Below are positions 1-12,023 of a stretch of 64,000 bases of DNA, piece by piece. The stretch covers positions 558,001 to 622,000 of the forward strand of contig JABTTQ020001794.1 in NCBI GenBank assembly GCA_016081115.2, given 5' to 3'. Origin of the DNA: Rehmannia glutinosa. Taxonomy: Eukaryota > Streptophyta > Magnoliopsida > Lamiales > Orobanchaceae. Every line of letters begins with the position of its first letter. Positions within the stretch are counted from its first letter, which is position 1. A model generated the notes under the pieces. That model worked only from the letters and a program-made list of their open reading frames with translations, had not been told where the DNA came from and ran no database searches. A program made the position numbers and the translations under genes.

Positions 1-316
1 ATAACACATTAACACAAAATCATCAAAAGTGTTGTCCGATATAAACTCCAATAAATACTCCGAAAAATAGTAAAAACATTTTAGACCAATCGGGAGTATT
101 AGGACAACATTTAGAAACATAGTTTCAATGTAAAAACCCATTGACACAAAATCATTAAATGTGTTATCCAATTTTGTCGAAAATAAACTTGAGGAAATAC
201 TCCGGAAATTATTAAAACCATTTTAAATCATTTAGGAGTATTTGGACAACCTTTAAAAGTATTGTTTTGGTATAAAACAAAATCATCAAAATCATGATAA
301 AACCATTTATCAAACA
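1..316 (-). repeat. Start of the 3' LTR of the SIRE-like element (partial)
   Basis: This is a direct repeat of 6271-6587. On the minus strand the LTR begins TGTTTGATAAATGG at 316, directly after the purine tract. The rest of the LTR lies left of the window. Confidence 0.88.
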
Positions 317-330
317 ATCTCCCCTTTTTT
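317..330 (-). other. Polypurine tract of the SIRE-like element
   Basis: Read on the minus strand this is AAAAAAGGGGAGAT directly before the LTR's TGTTTG. This is the expected place and composition for the plus-strand primer of an LTR retrotransposon. Confidence 0.8.
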
Positions 331-3300
331 GATGATTACAAACCAAAACAATTTTAACGAGGTCGATTTTGAAAACAAAGCAATTTTACCGGTTAAAAAG
401 AAATATCCATTGAGAGCGACAACATTCCGCGCAATATAAATACAAGTATGGGAGTAGAGATATTCAAACACATATAGCAAATGCTCCCCCTATCAACATG
501 CACAATAAGAGTAATATAGAAGCAACTTCAACATAAGCTAAAATTTTAGCTTTTCGATATTGAGCTTAAGTATCAACAACTTAAAAGCTCCCCATAACCA
601 TAATGTACCAAGTGGATTAAATATGATCCACAATTTATGGCTTTATGAAGCCATAGCTTATAGCTTCTTTTCGTTAAGCTTATCTTAGCTTCTTTGAGCT
701 AAAGAGCTTATAACTTGTTTCTCCCCCTTTGGAATCATCAAAAAGAATGTTAGCACGATAAATACATCATATATTCATATCAAAGTGCGCAACAAAACCG
801 ATGTATCGAGCTATTTGAACATTGAAGCTTATAAACCAAATGGGAGGGAAAAGTCGAATCATACGACTTGAAGAAGCTTATGAAAACTCATTTGATAAGC
901 AAAACATGATCTCTATAAATATATAAGACTTTTGAAAACAAGAGAATCATGTAAGTGATGAATTTTTCATTGAAACATTTTATCGAACACTTGGCGGGCG
1001 CCAAAATTAGAAAATGATATATATAGCCCTTGTAAATGTAATCAAGCCAAGTTTTTCATCACCAAATACAATTTAACAAATATCATTCATCAACAATCAA
1101 TAAGCTCATTACAAAAATATATGAATTTCATCAAAAAAAATACATACAAGCCACAAACTCAAGGGTTCAACCCAATTGAGCTATAGAGAGTGAAATTCTT
1201 ACCATTCGATCGGTAAAGACGAGCAATGATGATGATAGTCGAGCTAGATAATCCCCAAACTATGTAATACATGCAACCAAACACATTTGAAGTGAAATGT
1301 GTGTGCAAATGTCAAAGGGGACGAAATAGAGAAGAAAAAGGCCAAAATGCCAAATTCGGGAAACAAAGCAATATATCGAAAACACACAAACAGGGCGACG
1401 GTTGAGGTGGGGCGACGGTCGGAGGCTAGGGCGACCGGTCGACCTCAGCCCCTTCAGCCCACTGCTTCTTTCTGTTTTGCGAAGTTTGATCCAAAAATCC
1501 GATTTTTCGCCCCTAAGTTTTAAAAGCGTGCAAAATGCAAACGAAAACCTTATTCAATATACATTATGTCATATCAAGCTCGAAATGAGGTAAAATACTC
1601 GGCGGTAAATGAACAAATGTCCGCGAGTTAACTTTGAGACGGGATTTAAACACATCTCAAGTTTTTTGTTAAAAACGCAATCCCTTAGAAAGTTTTTCGA
1701 ATCTCAATATGTTTAGTTCGATTATGACGAACTATATTTTGAATAATTTTCACCGGACTTGTTATCCCGAAAAATAAGAACGTTTTAAAGCTTTGGATGA
1801 ACAAGTCATAAGAAGAAGTGCCTTACAAATATTTGAAAATTTCTTTTAACGACACTTTAATGAGATTCGTTGGGATAGTTTTTGAAGTCGAGCATATAGA
1901 CATAAGGCATATGGAGTGTCGAGTCTATAGGAATAATACAAGAAAACATACCTCGAATTTATTTTTCGGACGAGATGCCTTTCTCAACCTTTGTCAATCT
2001 TTAGCCATAGAGGTTGAGATGGTTCTTCTTTCTTCAATGCTTGACTCCTTCAAGAGTTCTTTTGAAATATAACCGTCTTCTTGGCATTGAGTAATTTGAA
2101 TTCCAATGATCAAATTTGATCTTCCCTCATCATGATCATCTTAGGTTCACCTTGCATTGACTTGGAAAAATATCTTGCACAAATATTTATTAGTAGCACC
2201 ATAAATATTATCAACATAAATTTGCACAAGTAAACAACCTTGCCCCTTTTTTTTTTAAACAAGAAGTGTAGTATCAACTTTACCTTTTGTAAAATTATTT
2301 TACAAAAATAGCTAAGTCTATCAACCGTACAAGGCCTTTTATAAAAATCATTTGGCCTAAAATTTTAAACTCCGATAGACTTATATTTGAATAAAACCAT
2401 TTAGAAAATTGGATTTAACATCCATTTGGTAAAGCTTGAAATTTTCTTAAAACAAGAATGGGCAAGTAAAATGCAAAAGCTACTAAATGTGCTATGAGTG
2501 CAAATGTTACATCAAAATTAATTACCTTCTTCTTGAACATACCTTCGAGCTACTAACCTCGCCTTAGTTCGACCAATGTTGCCTTGGTCATCGAGTTTGT
2601 TCCGGAATACCCTTTTGTCTTCTTCATCACTATCATCATAGGGCATCCAATTGATCTAAGGTGTTCATAATAGAACATTTACATCCAAATATTTTGAGGT
2701 AACTAATATTTGGAGTACTTTATTTCTCATCTACACAACTTAACAAACTCATTAACGGCAACGCTTATATAAGCAAGAAAAAATAGCCCCAGTGTAAAAA
2801 CATGCCTCAATCATTAATCACAAAATATCTTGCATAAGAGCATAGTAGAAATAGACACTATATATATATAGACCATGAAGCAAGAAACACATACTATGCA
2901 TTTAGAAGATCATCAAGAGTCTACTAAATCATGCAAGTTCAAATAAGCTTAAGAAAGCTACAAAAGGTCTCTTTTGAATTTTGAAAATCCGATAGCATAT
3001 AGTTGAGACCTCATTTAAAAGAAGTATTTGAACAAGAGTTGACAAAGCAAATATGTGCAATCAAATATCGAATAGTGCCTTTCAAAGAATCTAAAAATCC
3101 TCTTAATGGCACTTGTATGAAATACTATGAAAAACAAGCACATAGGCATATGACAATACATATATCGAGTCTATAAGAGTAAAAATAACACAAGTAAACG
3201 TACTTCGATAATTAATGCCTTTCTTGACAAATAATGACGTAAATGGCCATTTGTGAAAATATGTAAATCCTACACAATTCTTAAAACAAATCTAGCACAA

Positions 3301-3577
3301 ATTATAATGATAAAAGTGTAGGCTAAGAGATATCACAAGTAAGCTCATGCCATAAAAATCCATAAGAGATGATAACACACTTTAGTCTACCAAAATGCAC
3401 AAGAGTTTTAAAAACATCATATAAGGTCTTCTTTTTCAAAAATATTTTAAAAGCACAAATATATATGAAGACCTTAATTAAAAAATAAATACTTGAAAAC
3501 TCATTTTGCAATTAAGACACAAATAAAAGCATGCATAATAACAAAATAAAATGCATATTTAACTAGGGAGATACGGG
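331..3577 (-). other. Non-coding interior of the SIRE-like element
   Basis: About 3.2 kb between the gag stop and the polypurine tract. Neither strand holds an ORF above about 85 codons, and none resembles pol. A short patch near 1399-1447 carries the GACCGGTCGACC-type motif that is also clustered in the LTR at 5990-6150. This is AT-rich filler of a deletion derivative. Confidence 0.6.
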
Positions 3578-5041
3578 TTACCAATTACGCCATTTCCATG
3601 GGTTGTGCCGTTCCCATTGTTGATGATATCTTCCCTTTGAGAAGTCACTTTGTTGACGACGGCTCCTTTGATTACTCCATTTCCAAGATTTTTGTCCTTC
3701 CCATTGTTGATAGTCTCTTCTTCTTTGAAAATCATCTTGTTGATGATGTCTTTGCCATTTCCAAGGATTATGTTCATTCCATTTTTTATTATTTCCTCTT
3801 CTTGGAAAATGACTTTGTTGAAAGTGTTTTATCCTTTGATCAAATGAAATGGTCATTTGATGTTTTCTTGGCGGCATAAATTTTCTTTGATTATTAATCC
3901 GCCAGGTACCTAAAATGACATTGTTTTGTGGTACCCTCAAGTGTTTGGGTCCTTTGGGATTAGTCTTGAGACTTTTAGGTCTCCAACAATAATTAGAGCT
4001 ATTTCTATCCCGACAAGTATTTACCGTATGACCCTTCTTACCGCAATAAAAACAAGTAACATCACTAATATGCATAGAAACTTGATTATTTTTCATACGC
4101 TTGACAATATTAGGCTCATGATCAAGTTCACTATTCAAATTATCACAACTATTAATATTCACAATATTGGGTAATTTATTGGTACTCAAGTTGGATTTTG
4201 ATAGATCATTTTTCATGCAATTAATATCTTCAACAAGAGTACTATTTTGTTTTTCAAGGTTTCTAACCTTATCAAGTGTGGTGGTGTGAGCACATGATAG
4301 TGATTCATAGGAAGTAAATAAACTATCCTTTTCATTTTTCAAAACATTGAATTCATTTTTCAAATTTTTGTACTTAATAAGTAAGCCTTGGAATTCATTT
4401 TGAAGATCATCAAAATCATTTTGCAAATCACTATAATCGTTTTGAATAATAATATCATAGGAAGTAGAGGGTTTAAGACATACCTCGTTATCTTCTTCGA
4501 TGCACATAAGACAATGTTCAACTTCTTCATAGTTGGAAATTGTAAGAGGCTTGTTCCTTAGATTTGACATTGTATCCCTTTGAGAAGTAGATGCTTTTGA
4601 ATTGCTCCTATCATTTGCATATACTTCATGAATGACTTCTAATTTTTGCCATACTCCATGAGCCGATCGAATTCCTACAATATGTTCATATTCCAAATAA
4701 GTAAGTGAACAATATAAAATATTGAGAGCTTTACCATTTAAGGAGATGATTTTCTTCTCTTCATCATTTAGCTCTTTGAGGCCTTTGGAGGTGTGTGGTG
4801 TGTCTATCATCGGAATGGATTCTCCATTTATGACGATGTTCCAAATATCAAACCCACAACCTTGTAGATAACATTCCATTCTTTCTTTAAATATAAATTT
4901 TTTGGAATCAAATAGTGGTGGCTTGGTGGTGGAGGTGCCGGTAAGATGAGCTTCGTTCGTAGCCGATGATCGTTCCTCTTCACTCGCGATGTAAAACGAG
5001 CTTGCCAAAGAGTTTGGCTCTGATACCACTTGCAAGTCCAA
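3578..5041 (-). CDS. gag-like protein of the SIRE-like element, central capsid region missing
   Basis: The frame encodes about 487 residues if read from the TTG at 5041, which lies inside the LTR end; the frame runs through the PBS. The first in-frame ATG is codon 55 (4879-4877), so the true start is uncertain. Residues about 40-140 look like the N-terminal Ty1/copia gag domain (PPLFDSKKF..., DIWNIVINGE). Residues 330-343 form a CX2CX4HX4C zinc knuckle (CFYCGKKGHTVNTC). Residues about 200-285 are Asn/Glu/Leu-rich and probably coiled coil. The last 100 residues are basic with three W..PWKW-type repeats. Compared with family members, the central part of the capsid (UBN2) domain is missing after about residue 140, where the sequence jumps to the acidic linker. 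It may bind RNA but is unlikely to build a normal particle alone. Confidence 0.8.
   Translation of the reverse strand: MDLQVVSEPNSLASSFYIASEEERSSATNEAHLTGTSTTKPPLFDSKKFIFKERMECYLQGCGFDIWNIVINGESIPMIDTPHTSKGLKELNDEEKKIISLNGKALNILYCSLTYLEYEHIVGIRSAHGVWQKLEVIHEVYANDRSNSKASTSQRDTMSNLRNKPLTISNYEEVEHCLMCIEEDNEVCLKPSTSYDIIIQNDYSDLQNDFDDLQNEFQGLLIKYKNLKNEFNVLKNEKDSLFTSYESLSCAHTTTLDKVRNLEKQNSTLVEDINCMKNDLSKSNLSTNKLPNIVNINSCDNLNSELDHEPNIVKRMKNNQVSMHISDVTCFYCGKKGHTVNTCRDRNSSNYCWRPKSLKTNPKGPKHLRVPQNNVILGTWRINNQRKFMPPRKHQMTISFDQRIKHFQQSHFPRRGNNKKWNEHNPWKWQRHHQQDDFQRRRDYQQWEGQKSWKWSNQRSRRQQSDFSKGRYHQQWERHNPWKWRNW
5016..5028 (-). other. Primer binding site, initiator Met-tRNA type
   Basis: The minus strand reads TGGTATCAGAGCC, the classic plant Ty1/copia primer site complementary to the 3' end of initiator tRNA-Met. 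It is 2 nt from the LTR boundary at 5031. Confidence 0.9.
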
Positions 5042-6587
5042 GCGGCTACGATAATCTAGAGGGGGGGTGAATAGATTATCTCCATCTTTTCGATTTTACC
5101 CTCTTTTTAGAACCGAATGCTCAAAGACAATAATAAAAGTGCGGAATGTAAACAACACACGTCGATTTAAAGAAGTTCAACCCACCTAGGGCCTAATCCT
5201 CTACCACCCCAATATATCCAGGATGGATTTCAAAAAGAAAAAAAGATTTTATTAATATACCAAAAATTAATACAACACCAACTTACAACAACACCTTGAA
5301 GACCACCACACTCTTCTTCAACACCACCTTTGGAGATTACCACAATCTCCCTTTGAAGATTACCACAATCTCTTCTTGAAGATTACCATAATCTCCAACG
5401 GCACCTTGTGAAGATTACCACAATCTTCAACCTTGAAGAATACCAAATTCTTCAACACCTCAACAAGAAGATTACCACAATCTTCTTACTCCTAACACCT
5501 AGATCACCCAAGTGTGTTCTTACCACAAGAACACTCACAAGGATATCTTTGTTGAATGATGACCCAAAAATTCAAGATTACAACTCGATAATGAATTATA
5601 CAATTGAGTGCAAGTGTAATCAAGAATAGCCTAGACCTCAAGGATGTGAAAGTGAATAGCTAGGCAAATTACAACAAGAAATAAGACAATGTAAGAACAA
5701 GTGTATTCTTGAGTGTATCTTGTTGTGTTGTAGTTTTCTCTCTTGTAGTGTTGCTTCAATTCTTCCTCTATTTACAGAAGATGTCTTGTACATGATAGGC
5801 TCCTCTTGGGAACATGAATTTACGTAAAAAATTGCAAGACAATTGAAGAAAAGAGTCTGTTAGAAATCCATCCCACAAATTAAGGGAAAATTGTCTCATT
5901 GTCAAACGGTCGATTTTTTTGTCAAATAGAGAGCGACGGTCGCGACAAATAAGATTAGAAAAGAACGCAAAGCAAAAATTACACGGGGTGACCGGTCAAG
6001 GGGGTCGGCCGGCCGCATCTAGGGTGCGACCGGTCGCCCTCCACGGTGACCGGTCACCCTGACCAATTTTTAGGAGTCTGAAGTTTTTGTTTCGCAAAAC
6101 TTGTTCTCAGGTACCGGTCGCCTCTTTGGTCGACCGGTCGACCTCCTAAATGACATGTTGTCCGATTTTTGTCGAAAATAAACCTAAAAAAATACTCCAA
6201 AAAATTCGTAAAAATATTTTAAACCGATCGAGAGTATTTAGGACAACATTAGAAATATAGTTTTGATGAAATAACACATTAACACAAAATCATCAAAAGT
6301 GTTGTCCGATATAAACTCCAATAAATACTCCGAAAAATAGTAAAAATATTTTAGACCAATCGGGAGTATTAGGACAACATTTAGAAACATAGTTTCAATG
6401 TAAAAACCCATTGACACAAAATCATTAAATATATTATCCAATTTTGTCGAAAATAAACTTGAGGAAATACTCCGGAAATTATTAAAACTATTTTAAATCA
6501 TTTAGGAGTATTTGGACAACCTTTAAAAGTATTGTTTTGGTATAAAAATAAAATCATCAAAATCATGATAAAACCATTTATCAAACA
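5031..6587 (-). repeat. 5' LTR of the SIRE-like element
   Basis: About 1,557 bp, starting TGCAAGTCC and ending TCAAACA on the plus strand (TG...CA). One end abuts the PBS and the other is shared with 1-316. It holds short tandem stretches (GAAGATTACCACAATC type, 5330-5480) and a GC-rich cluster of GACCGGTCGACC-like palindromes (about 5990-6150) that stands out from the AT-rich surroundings. Confidence 0.85.
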
Positions 6588-9500
6588 AGAACAACACGTC
6601 CATATGCTGAAAAGCGACCAAAACAAAGAGTAAGAACACAGAAACAAAAATACAAAAACAGAAACTTGAAAAATAATAACTTACTGAAGAAGACATGTAC
6701 TCATCCACATAGTACATGCTATGAAACCATGATTTTTGCTTAACCTCGCATACACCAAGCTTTAACGAGGGATCAATCTTGTCATCCTCTTCTGAGTAAC
6801 GTTTCGGCCTAAAACAAAAATAATTTAAAAAATTACAATAATATTTCATAATCATTGCAAAAACATAATAGAAAAATCTTACCCTTGAGAAACAAAACCT
6901 TCTGAAAGCCAGTCACTCATACCACCATTAAAATCTTCCAAACCATCATAGCCTTCACCAAGGCTATCATCCAATGGACACCTTCCCTTAACCAATACTA
7001 TCGGCTGCTTCTTGCCATCATCCAGGGTCGCATCATTCTCCTGAGGGGTCGATTCCAAATCAATGTCCCCCAACTGAAAACCCACAACTAGTTTCACACT
7101 CAAATCACCAGACGATTCAAAGACAGTGGTGAAAGGACTCTGACAAAGAACAAAGGGTTTTGAAACCCTCTTAGCAATAGGGGATTCAGGGGCGAGTGAT
7201 GCATCTGACCCCTTGACACCAGCCTGCAATAAAAAAAGATACAAAACTGTAATAAACAAAATATAAATGACAAATTCAATGTTAAGAAACAAACTAGAGG
7301 CAAAAATATTAGGAACCAACCATTCCAGCAACAGCTTGAGCTGCTGCATTCACAATGGAATCAAACTGAGATTGGGTGAGATCATCAAATTCTTGAGAGC
7401 CAGTAAATCCATGTTCAGCCTGAACATTCAGGCTCTGATATTCAACCCCAACCTCTTCTGGAACCTTACTTGTATCAAACGGAATATTCTCGTTATTTTC
7501 TGCAAACTCCATCAAATCGCTCACAGCAAGCCCCTCACCGTCGTTACCAACCCCTTTATCCATCAACAAATCAACTTCCCCGCCAACACCAATTCCGTCA
7601 CCCTTATTTACCCTCCCTTCAGCTACAGACTCAACCCCGACAACACCACCAATGTTGCCACCTTCAAAAGCCTCTGATTTTTTTTCAACCTGTCCGCCAG
7701 ACAGGGGACTACTGGTTACCTCGGTCCTTTCCAAAACAGGGTCAACAACATCCTTGGAAAATGGTACAACATGAGTTTTAACACGTTGCTCCTCCACTTC
7801 CATAGACTCCTTCTCGGACTCTGAAGCCGACGCTGACGACATTTTATCATCTTCCACCCCAACAACATTGTCAGCTTGATCCAACCCATCACCAGCCTAA
7901 AAAGCAAAATTGAAAAGCATTATAAATCGAAATAAATAAGCAACAAACACAAAGAAAAACAATGAAACACAAGGTAGACAAACACAAGTAAGGTTACCTG
8001 AAGTTTCCCCTTGATGGTAGACAACTCGCATGAACAGGTTTTAAATCGCTTCTTCCAAGATTTTATTAACGGAGTTCTTGAAAACCTTCAACTCCTTGGC
8101 CAACTTATCCTTCCTCCAAACAACATCCTCTAACGTGTACTTCGATCCCAACTCGACATCCGTCTCCTTCCTCTTCTGATTACCAATCACATAATCCCCA
8201 TCAACATAATCAAATGAGTACTTGGACACATCAAAAAAGGTTCCAATATCCAGCTGCAACCTCTCTTCATCTGATGGCCAAATATTCATCAACTTCAACT
8301 AAAACAAAAGGGAAAACAAACAAAAAACAAAGGTCAGGAACAACACATAAACATATATGAAACAGTTATGAAACAAAAGAGAAACAAAAAACAAAATAAA
8401 TTGTATTCTTAGTTCTGCAGAACAGTTCAAAATCATCATATCGAGATCATCTGATCTCAAATTCTTATCTCTATCAGACAACGGACAACCCCAATTCAGA
8501 ATGCGAGGGATACTGCGCCCAATACGGTTGAAAATTTTATTGTTCACTTCTGAACAACATTCATAGAACCATATCTGGAAAGCGAGAGGAAAGCGTTTAA
8601 TTCTGTAAAATTTGGTGCGTTTAACAGCTGGCTTCAAGTCCTCATCCTGAGGCTGCTTCCTATGGAGCACTTGTTCCCTCAGTTCTCTAATTGCAAGTTC
8701 AAACAAATCCCTTCCACAGGGATAGGAGTTAAAATCTTCACTATCAACTAAATCAAAAAAATTCATGTTAACAGAAGTTCCACTAGAAGAAAACAGAGAA
8801 AAATGCAAAAAATACAACAAAGCCATCTTCAAGGCGTCATCATCATTTTCCCGCCAAACTTGTAATTCAAAACACTCCTCAATAGACTGCTTAGAGAATT
8901 TCATTGAGCCAGAAAAATACTTCTGATAGAACTCAGAAGTAATACCATCCCCACGAACAGCGGGCCTTTTCCCAGCACACTTTAGCCCCGTCACCAGGGC
9001 AAACTCCCCAATACCAAACCTCAGAATTTTACCACAAATCGACACCAGAATCTCATCCTTCCGCGAATGGACAACCTGTCTCTTCAACAATGAATGCACT
9101 AGTTGATTTTGGAAATCAACTTCATGCATGTCTAGAAAATAACTGAAATAGGTGCGCCTAAACGTATCTAATTGCGGCTGAGATAACTTCTCCTTCAAAT
9201 TTTTAATAACTTCAAAAGAAAACCCAGTGTTTATCCTAGCGGTGTACCAGTCCTTCGGATCAATCAAATACTCATAACCCTAGAAACAAGAAAGAAACAA
9301 CAAAGAAACAAGAAATAAACAACACATCTTGTACATAAAATTTAAAAAGTGAAAATAAAAAACAACAAATTAATAGCATAGAAACATACAAGAAACAACA
9401 CAGAAACAAAAATTGTACAACAGTAAAATAAAAAAAATATAACTAGTAAAATAAAGATGAAAACGACATACCTCAGCAACGTCCAGTCCTCTAAACCCAA

Positions 9501-9690
9501 CAGCCTTCTTTTTGGGAGATTTACCCTTGACAACTTGTTTTCCAACATCATCGCAGTGTTTTATTTTCCTTTTTTTAGAAGATACAGGAACTAGAGCTTC
9601 AGATTTCGACCCGCTCCTCAAAACTCTTGAACCACCCTGAGCATTTTTATCCACTTTCAGACGAACAAGAAGGGGTTTCTTCGAATACAT
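6588..9690 (-). pseudogene. DUF1985/Ulp1 (C48) protease-like gene, 3' part cut off by retrotransposon
   Basis: A spliced minus-strand gene. Exon 1 is 9690-9472 (ATG, basic Lys-rich N-terminus). Exon 2 is 9279 to about 8410 (DUF1985 domain, core FGIGEFALVTGLKC). Exon 3 starts at 8298, exon 4 is 7896-7321 (acidic linker), exon 5 is 7223-6883, exon 6 is 6808-6685 and exon 7 starts at 6606. Exons 4-7 have matching phases and good GT/AG borders. Exons 6-7 read YVDEYMSSS then HMDVLF, the usual entry to plant Ulp1-like peptidase domains. The SIRE-like LTR begins right after HMDVLF, so the catalytic His, Asp and Cys region is detached or lies outside the window. Exon 3 meets a TAA at 8043-8041; a donor-like CAG/GTAACC 45 nt on would need a frame change. 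The exon 2 donor is unclear. Such genes are often carried by Kaonashi-type MULEs; no MULE end was found here, so transposon versus host origin is open. Confidence 0.75.
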
Positions 9691-11598
9691 TATATAAATT
9701 CGATACCAAAAATCACACGAAAAAAAAACAGAGCAGTTCACAGAGACGGTTTTGCGAGAGGATCACGGAGAAGTTAACGAAGTAGTTGCAGAATCACACA
9801 CAAAGCTGGCAAAAAATGGCGGACATGCAAGGCGGGAACTCGAGGAGTCGATGTGAAGAGAGAGAGAGAGAGAAAAAAAATGACAGATTAGACACGAAAA
9901 GACATGAGAGCGTATTTTAGGGAAAAAATAAAAAAGAGCGTAAAAAAAGTAATGAAAAATGTAGAAATGTGATGTGTTGGTAATTTGGGGATTCGGTCAA
10001 AAAGAAGGGTATTTTGTGTAATTTCCTCAATATTTTTTCTCAAGTGTTTGGGCCCCTCTAAATGCCTAATTTAATCTTTCATGGACCACCATTTGGTCCA
10101 CTTCATATTACTAAAATTAATGGGCCTTTGCCCACAAAGCTACAACTCTTATTAATAATTAAAAAAATTAACCAATATTTTGTAAATACACACACGTGTA
10201 TATTATATATATATCCCTATATATATGTATCAACTTTACTTTTTCTTTTTCTCCCATCAAAACTCACCCCAGACCCACACAGAGAGAAAAGTTTCAGACT
10301 TTAAATAATGATTGAGATATATTAATAATTAGTGCGATTCATTTCTTTTGATTCTCTTGAAATAGCTATGCGATTCATTTGATTCTGTAAAATTTGTGGG
10401 ATATAGTTTTAAAATCCATTTATTTCTTTTGACTCTTATTTAATTGGCTCAAAAAATGGTTCATTTTAAGAGCTATTAGGCCGAAATATGCCGCAAGCCC
10501 TTTTTTAAGCTGTTATAAAATTTGAAAATGAAAATAGTGTTGAAATTTTTGGCAGTCCCTTTTTAATCTGTTCTAATATTTGAGAAGTGGAAAAAATAGG
10601 AGATTACCGAACCCTTCTTCAAAGAGAAAGAGCAAAATGCACACAACCAAGCTACCCAACTTTTTTGTTAAACATTATTGGTTGTTTTTAACATATCAAC
10701 ATATTTTAAACTATTGAATTTAAATACAAAAAATCCTGGAGGCGGGGGCCTGTGCGGCGGCGGCGCTTTGACCGCCCCAGAGACGACTCTAGTTGGCCCC
10801 TCTAATATCATATCCTGGCTCTGTTTGGCCGTAATTGTTGTACTCAGTTATAGTGTGGCGTAAGCATGAAGCTGAGTTATAAAAAAAACACATATTAGTT
10901 AATTCATCCCTTGCAATTGATTTTAAAAACAAATAATGATTATAAAAATATTTCCCCTCATATAAGCGGGAGGTTAGGGAAAATATTCCTTTTTCCTATT
11001 GAACTATTCATGGGAGGAAGTGATTCATTACTTTTAGAATTCAGAAGCCATTAAGCCAATGGACTACAGACACGAGACAAGTCTTTTTCCACCTACTCTA
11101 CCACTTGTCCAATTTACAAAACAAACATCTATATACGCGACTATAGTATATTCGTAATTACAATCGATTTTTTTTTTTTTTTTGTTGTGTGAAATTTAAA
11201 TCTATTAAAGAGAAATTATTCGTAGTTCTGATCAGAAGTGAAGTGGGAATTTCAAGAATCAAAAACCCTTTGAACCGGACAGGCCTGAAACAAGGGACCT
11301 CGGAGAAGGGGAAATTAAAAAATAAAATATAAAGGCCGTGTCAGTATGTGAGAATACTCAAATCCAGCTGAACCCAGGTATTGTTTTTTTTTTTTTTTTT
11401 CTTCCCTTGCCCACCTTTTCTATGTATTGATATTTTTGTTTTGTTGATGGAGTTTGAAAAAACATGTTGAATCCTGATGACCCAGAAAAAAAAATTTTTG
11501 ATTCCTAGTAAAAAATTTGTGCATGCCTGTATCCATGCTCAGAGTTACGGCATTTATATTTTTATTTCTCATGATTTCATCTTTATCCCTAATCATAA

Positions 11599-11630
<32 letters not shown>

Positions 11631-12023
11631 GCAGGTTGGTTATTGGGCATATTTATTATGCTATTTTTATTGGAAGTTTTAAGGTGAGAATATATGAGTT
11701 CTGGGTTTAGTTTGACATGCTAGGTTGATGATGGTAGTTGGATTTTCTTGATTTATGCTCTTATTTATTAAGAAGGTACCACCTTTGAGTTATCTCTAGA
11801 AAAAACCAATCATAATATTAATAAAGCACCTGTTATAAGGTTGTTGAAATCTGTCTGGTATATTTATGTCCCAGAAATTGAAACCTATGTACTGTGCCCA
11901 TGTAATGAAGTCACCATAAAAGATTGAGATTTGGCATTTAAACCTTCTATAATCTGTCTGTGTCCTGTTAGAAAAAAAATTGTTGCTTAGTGTAAATTGG
12001 ATGAATTAGATCTGACATTCAAA
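9691..12023. other. Intergenic: 5' regions of the Ulp1-like and GT47 genes
   Basis: No convincing gene. It holds a short GA microsatellite (about 9854-9875), AT-rich sequence with TATATA runs near 10200-10230, an isolated GC-rich patch (about 10735-10800) and long poly-T tracts (11166-11182, 11384-11400, 11602-11630). CCCAG/GTATTG near 11377 and TTTGCAG/GTTGG near 11635 could be the borders of a 5'-UTR intron of the GT47 gene, but this is not proven. Confidence 0.4.

Larger units (their letters stand above)
1..6587 (-). mobile_element. SIRE-like Ty1/copia LTR element, non-autonomous (TR-GAG-like), cut by window start
   Basis: The element reads on the minus strand. The sequence at 1-316 is repeated at 6271-6587 with about five substitutions and one indel, so these are LTR copies; the left one continues outside the window. 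A purine-rich tract abuts the left LTR, and a 13-nt initiator-Met-tRNA PBS lies 2 nt inside the right LTR. The only sizeable ORF is a gag with a CCHC knuckle. No protease, integrase, reverse transcriptase or RNase H could be read in the 4.7-kb interior. The long LTR (about 1.56 kb) and the gag style fit the SIRE/Maximus lineage. LTR differences are mostly G:C to A:T in the right copy, as expected from decay of methylated cytosines. The right-hand target flank is AGAAC (6588-6592); its partner lies outside the window. Confidence 0.85.

Noticed and set aside
3598..3879. Plus-strand ORFs over the gag 3' end
   Set aside because: They are shadows of the repeated basic/Trp gag tail on the minus strand.
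7267..7781. Plus-strand ORFs over 7267-7677 and 7470-7781
   Set aside because: They are antisense to exons 4-5 of the Ulp1-like gene, whose minus-strand splice phases agree.
10678..10863. Small ORF with a Gly-rich then hydrophobic tail
   Set aside because: It crosses a GC-rich patch by chance, has no homology that I recognise and no plausible gene context.
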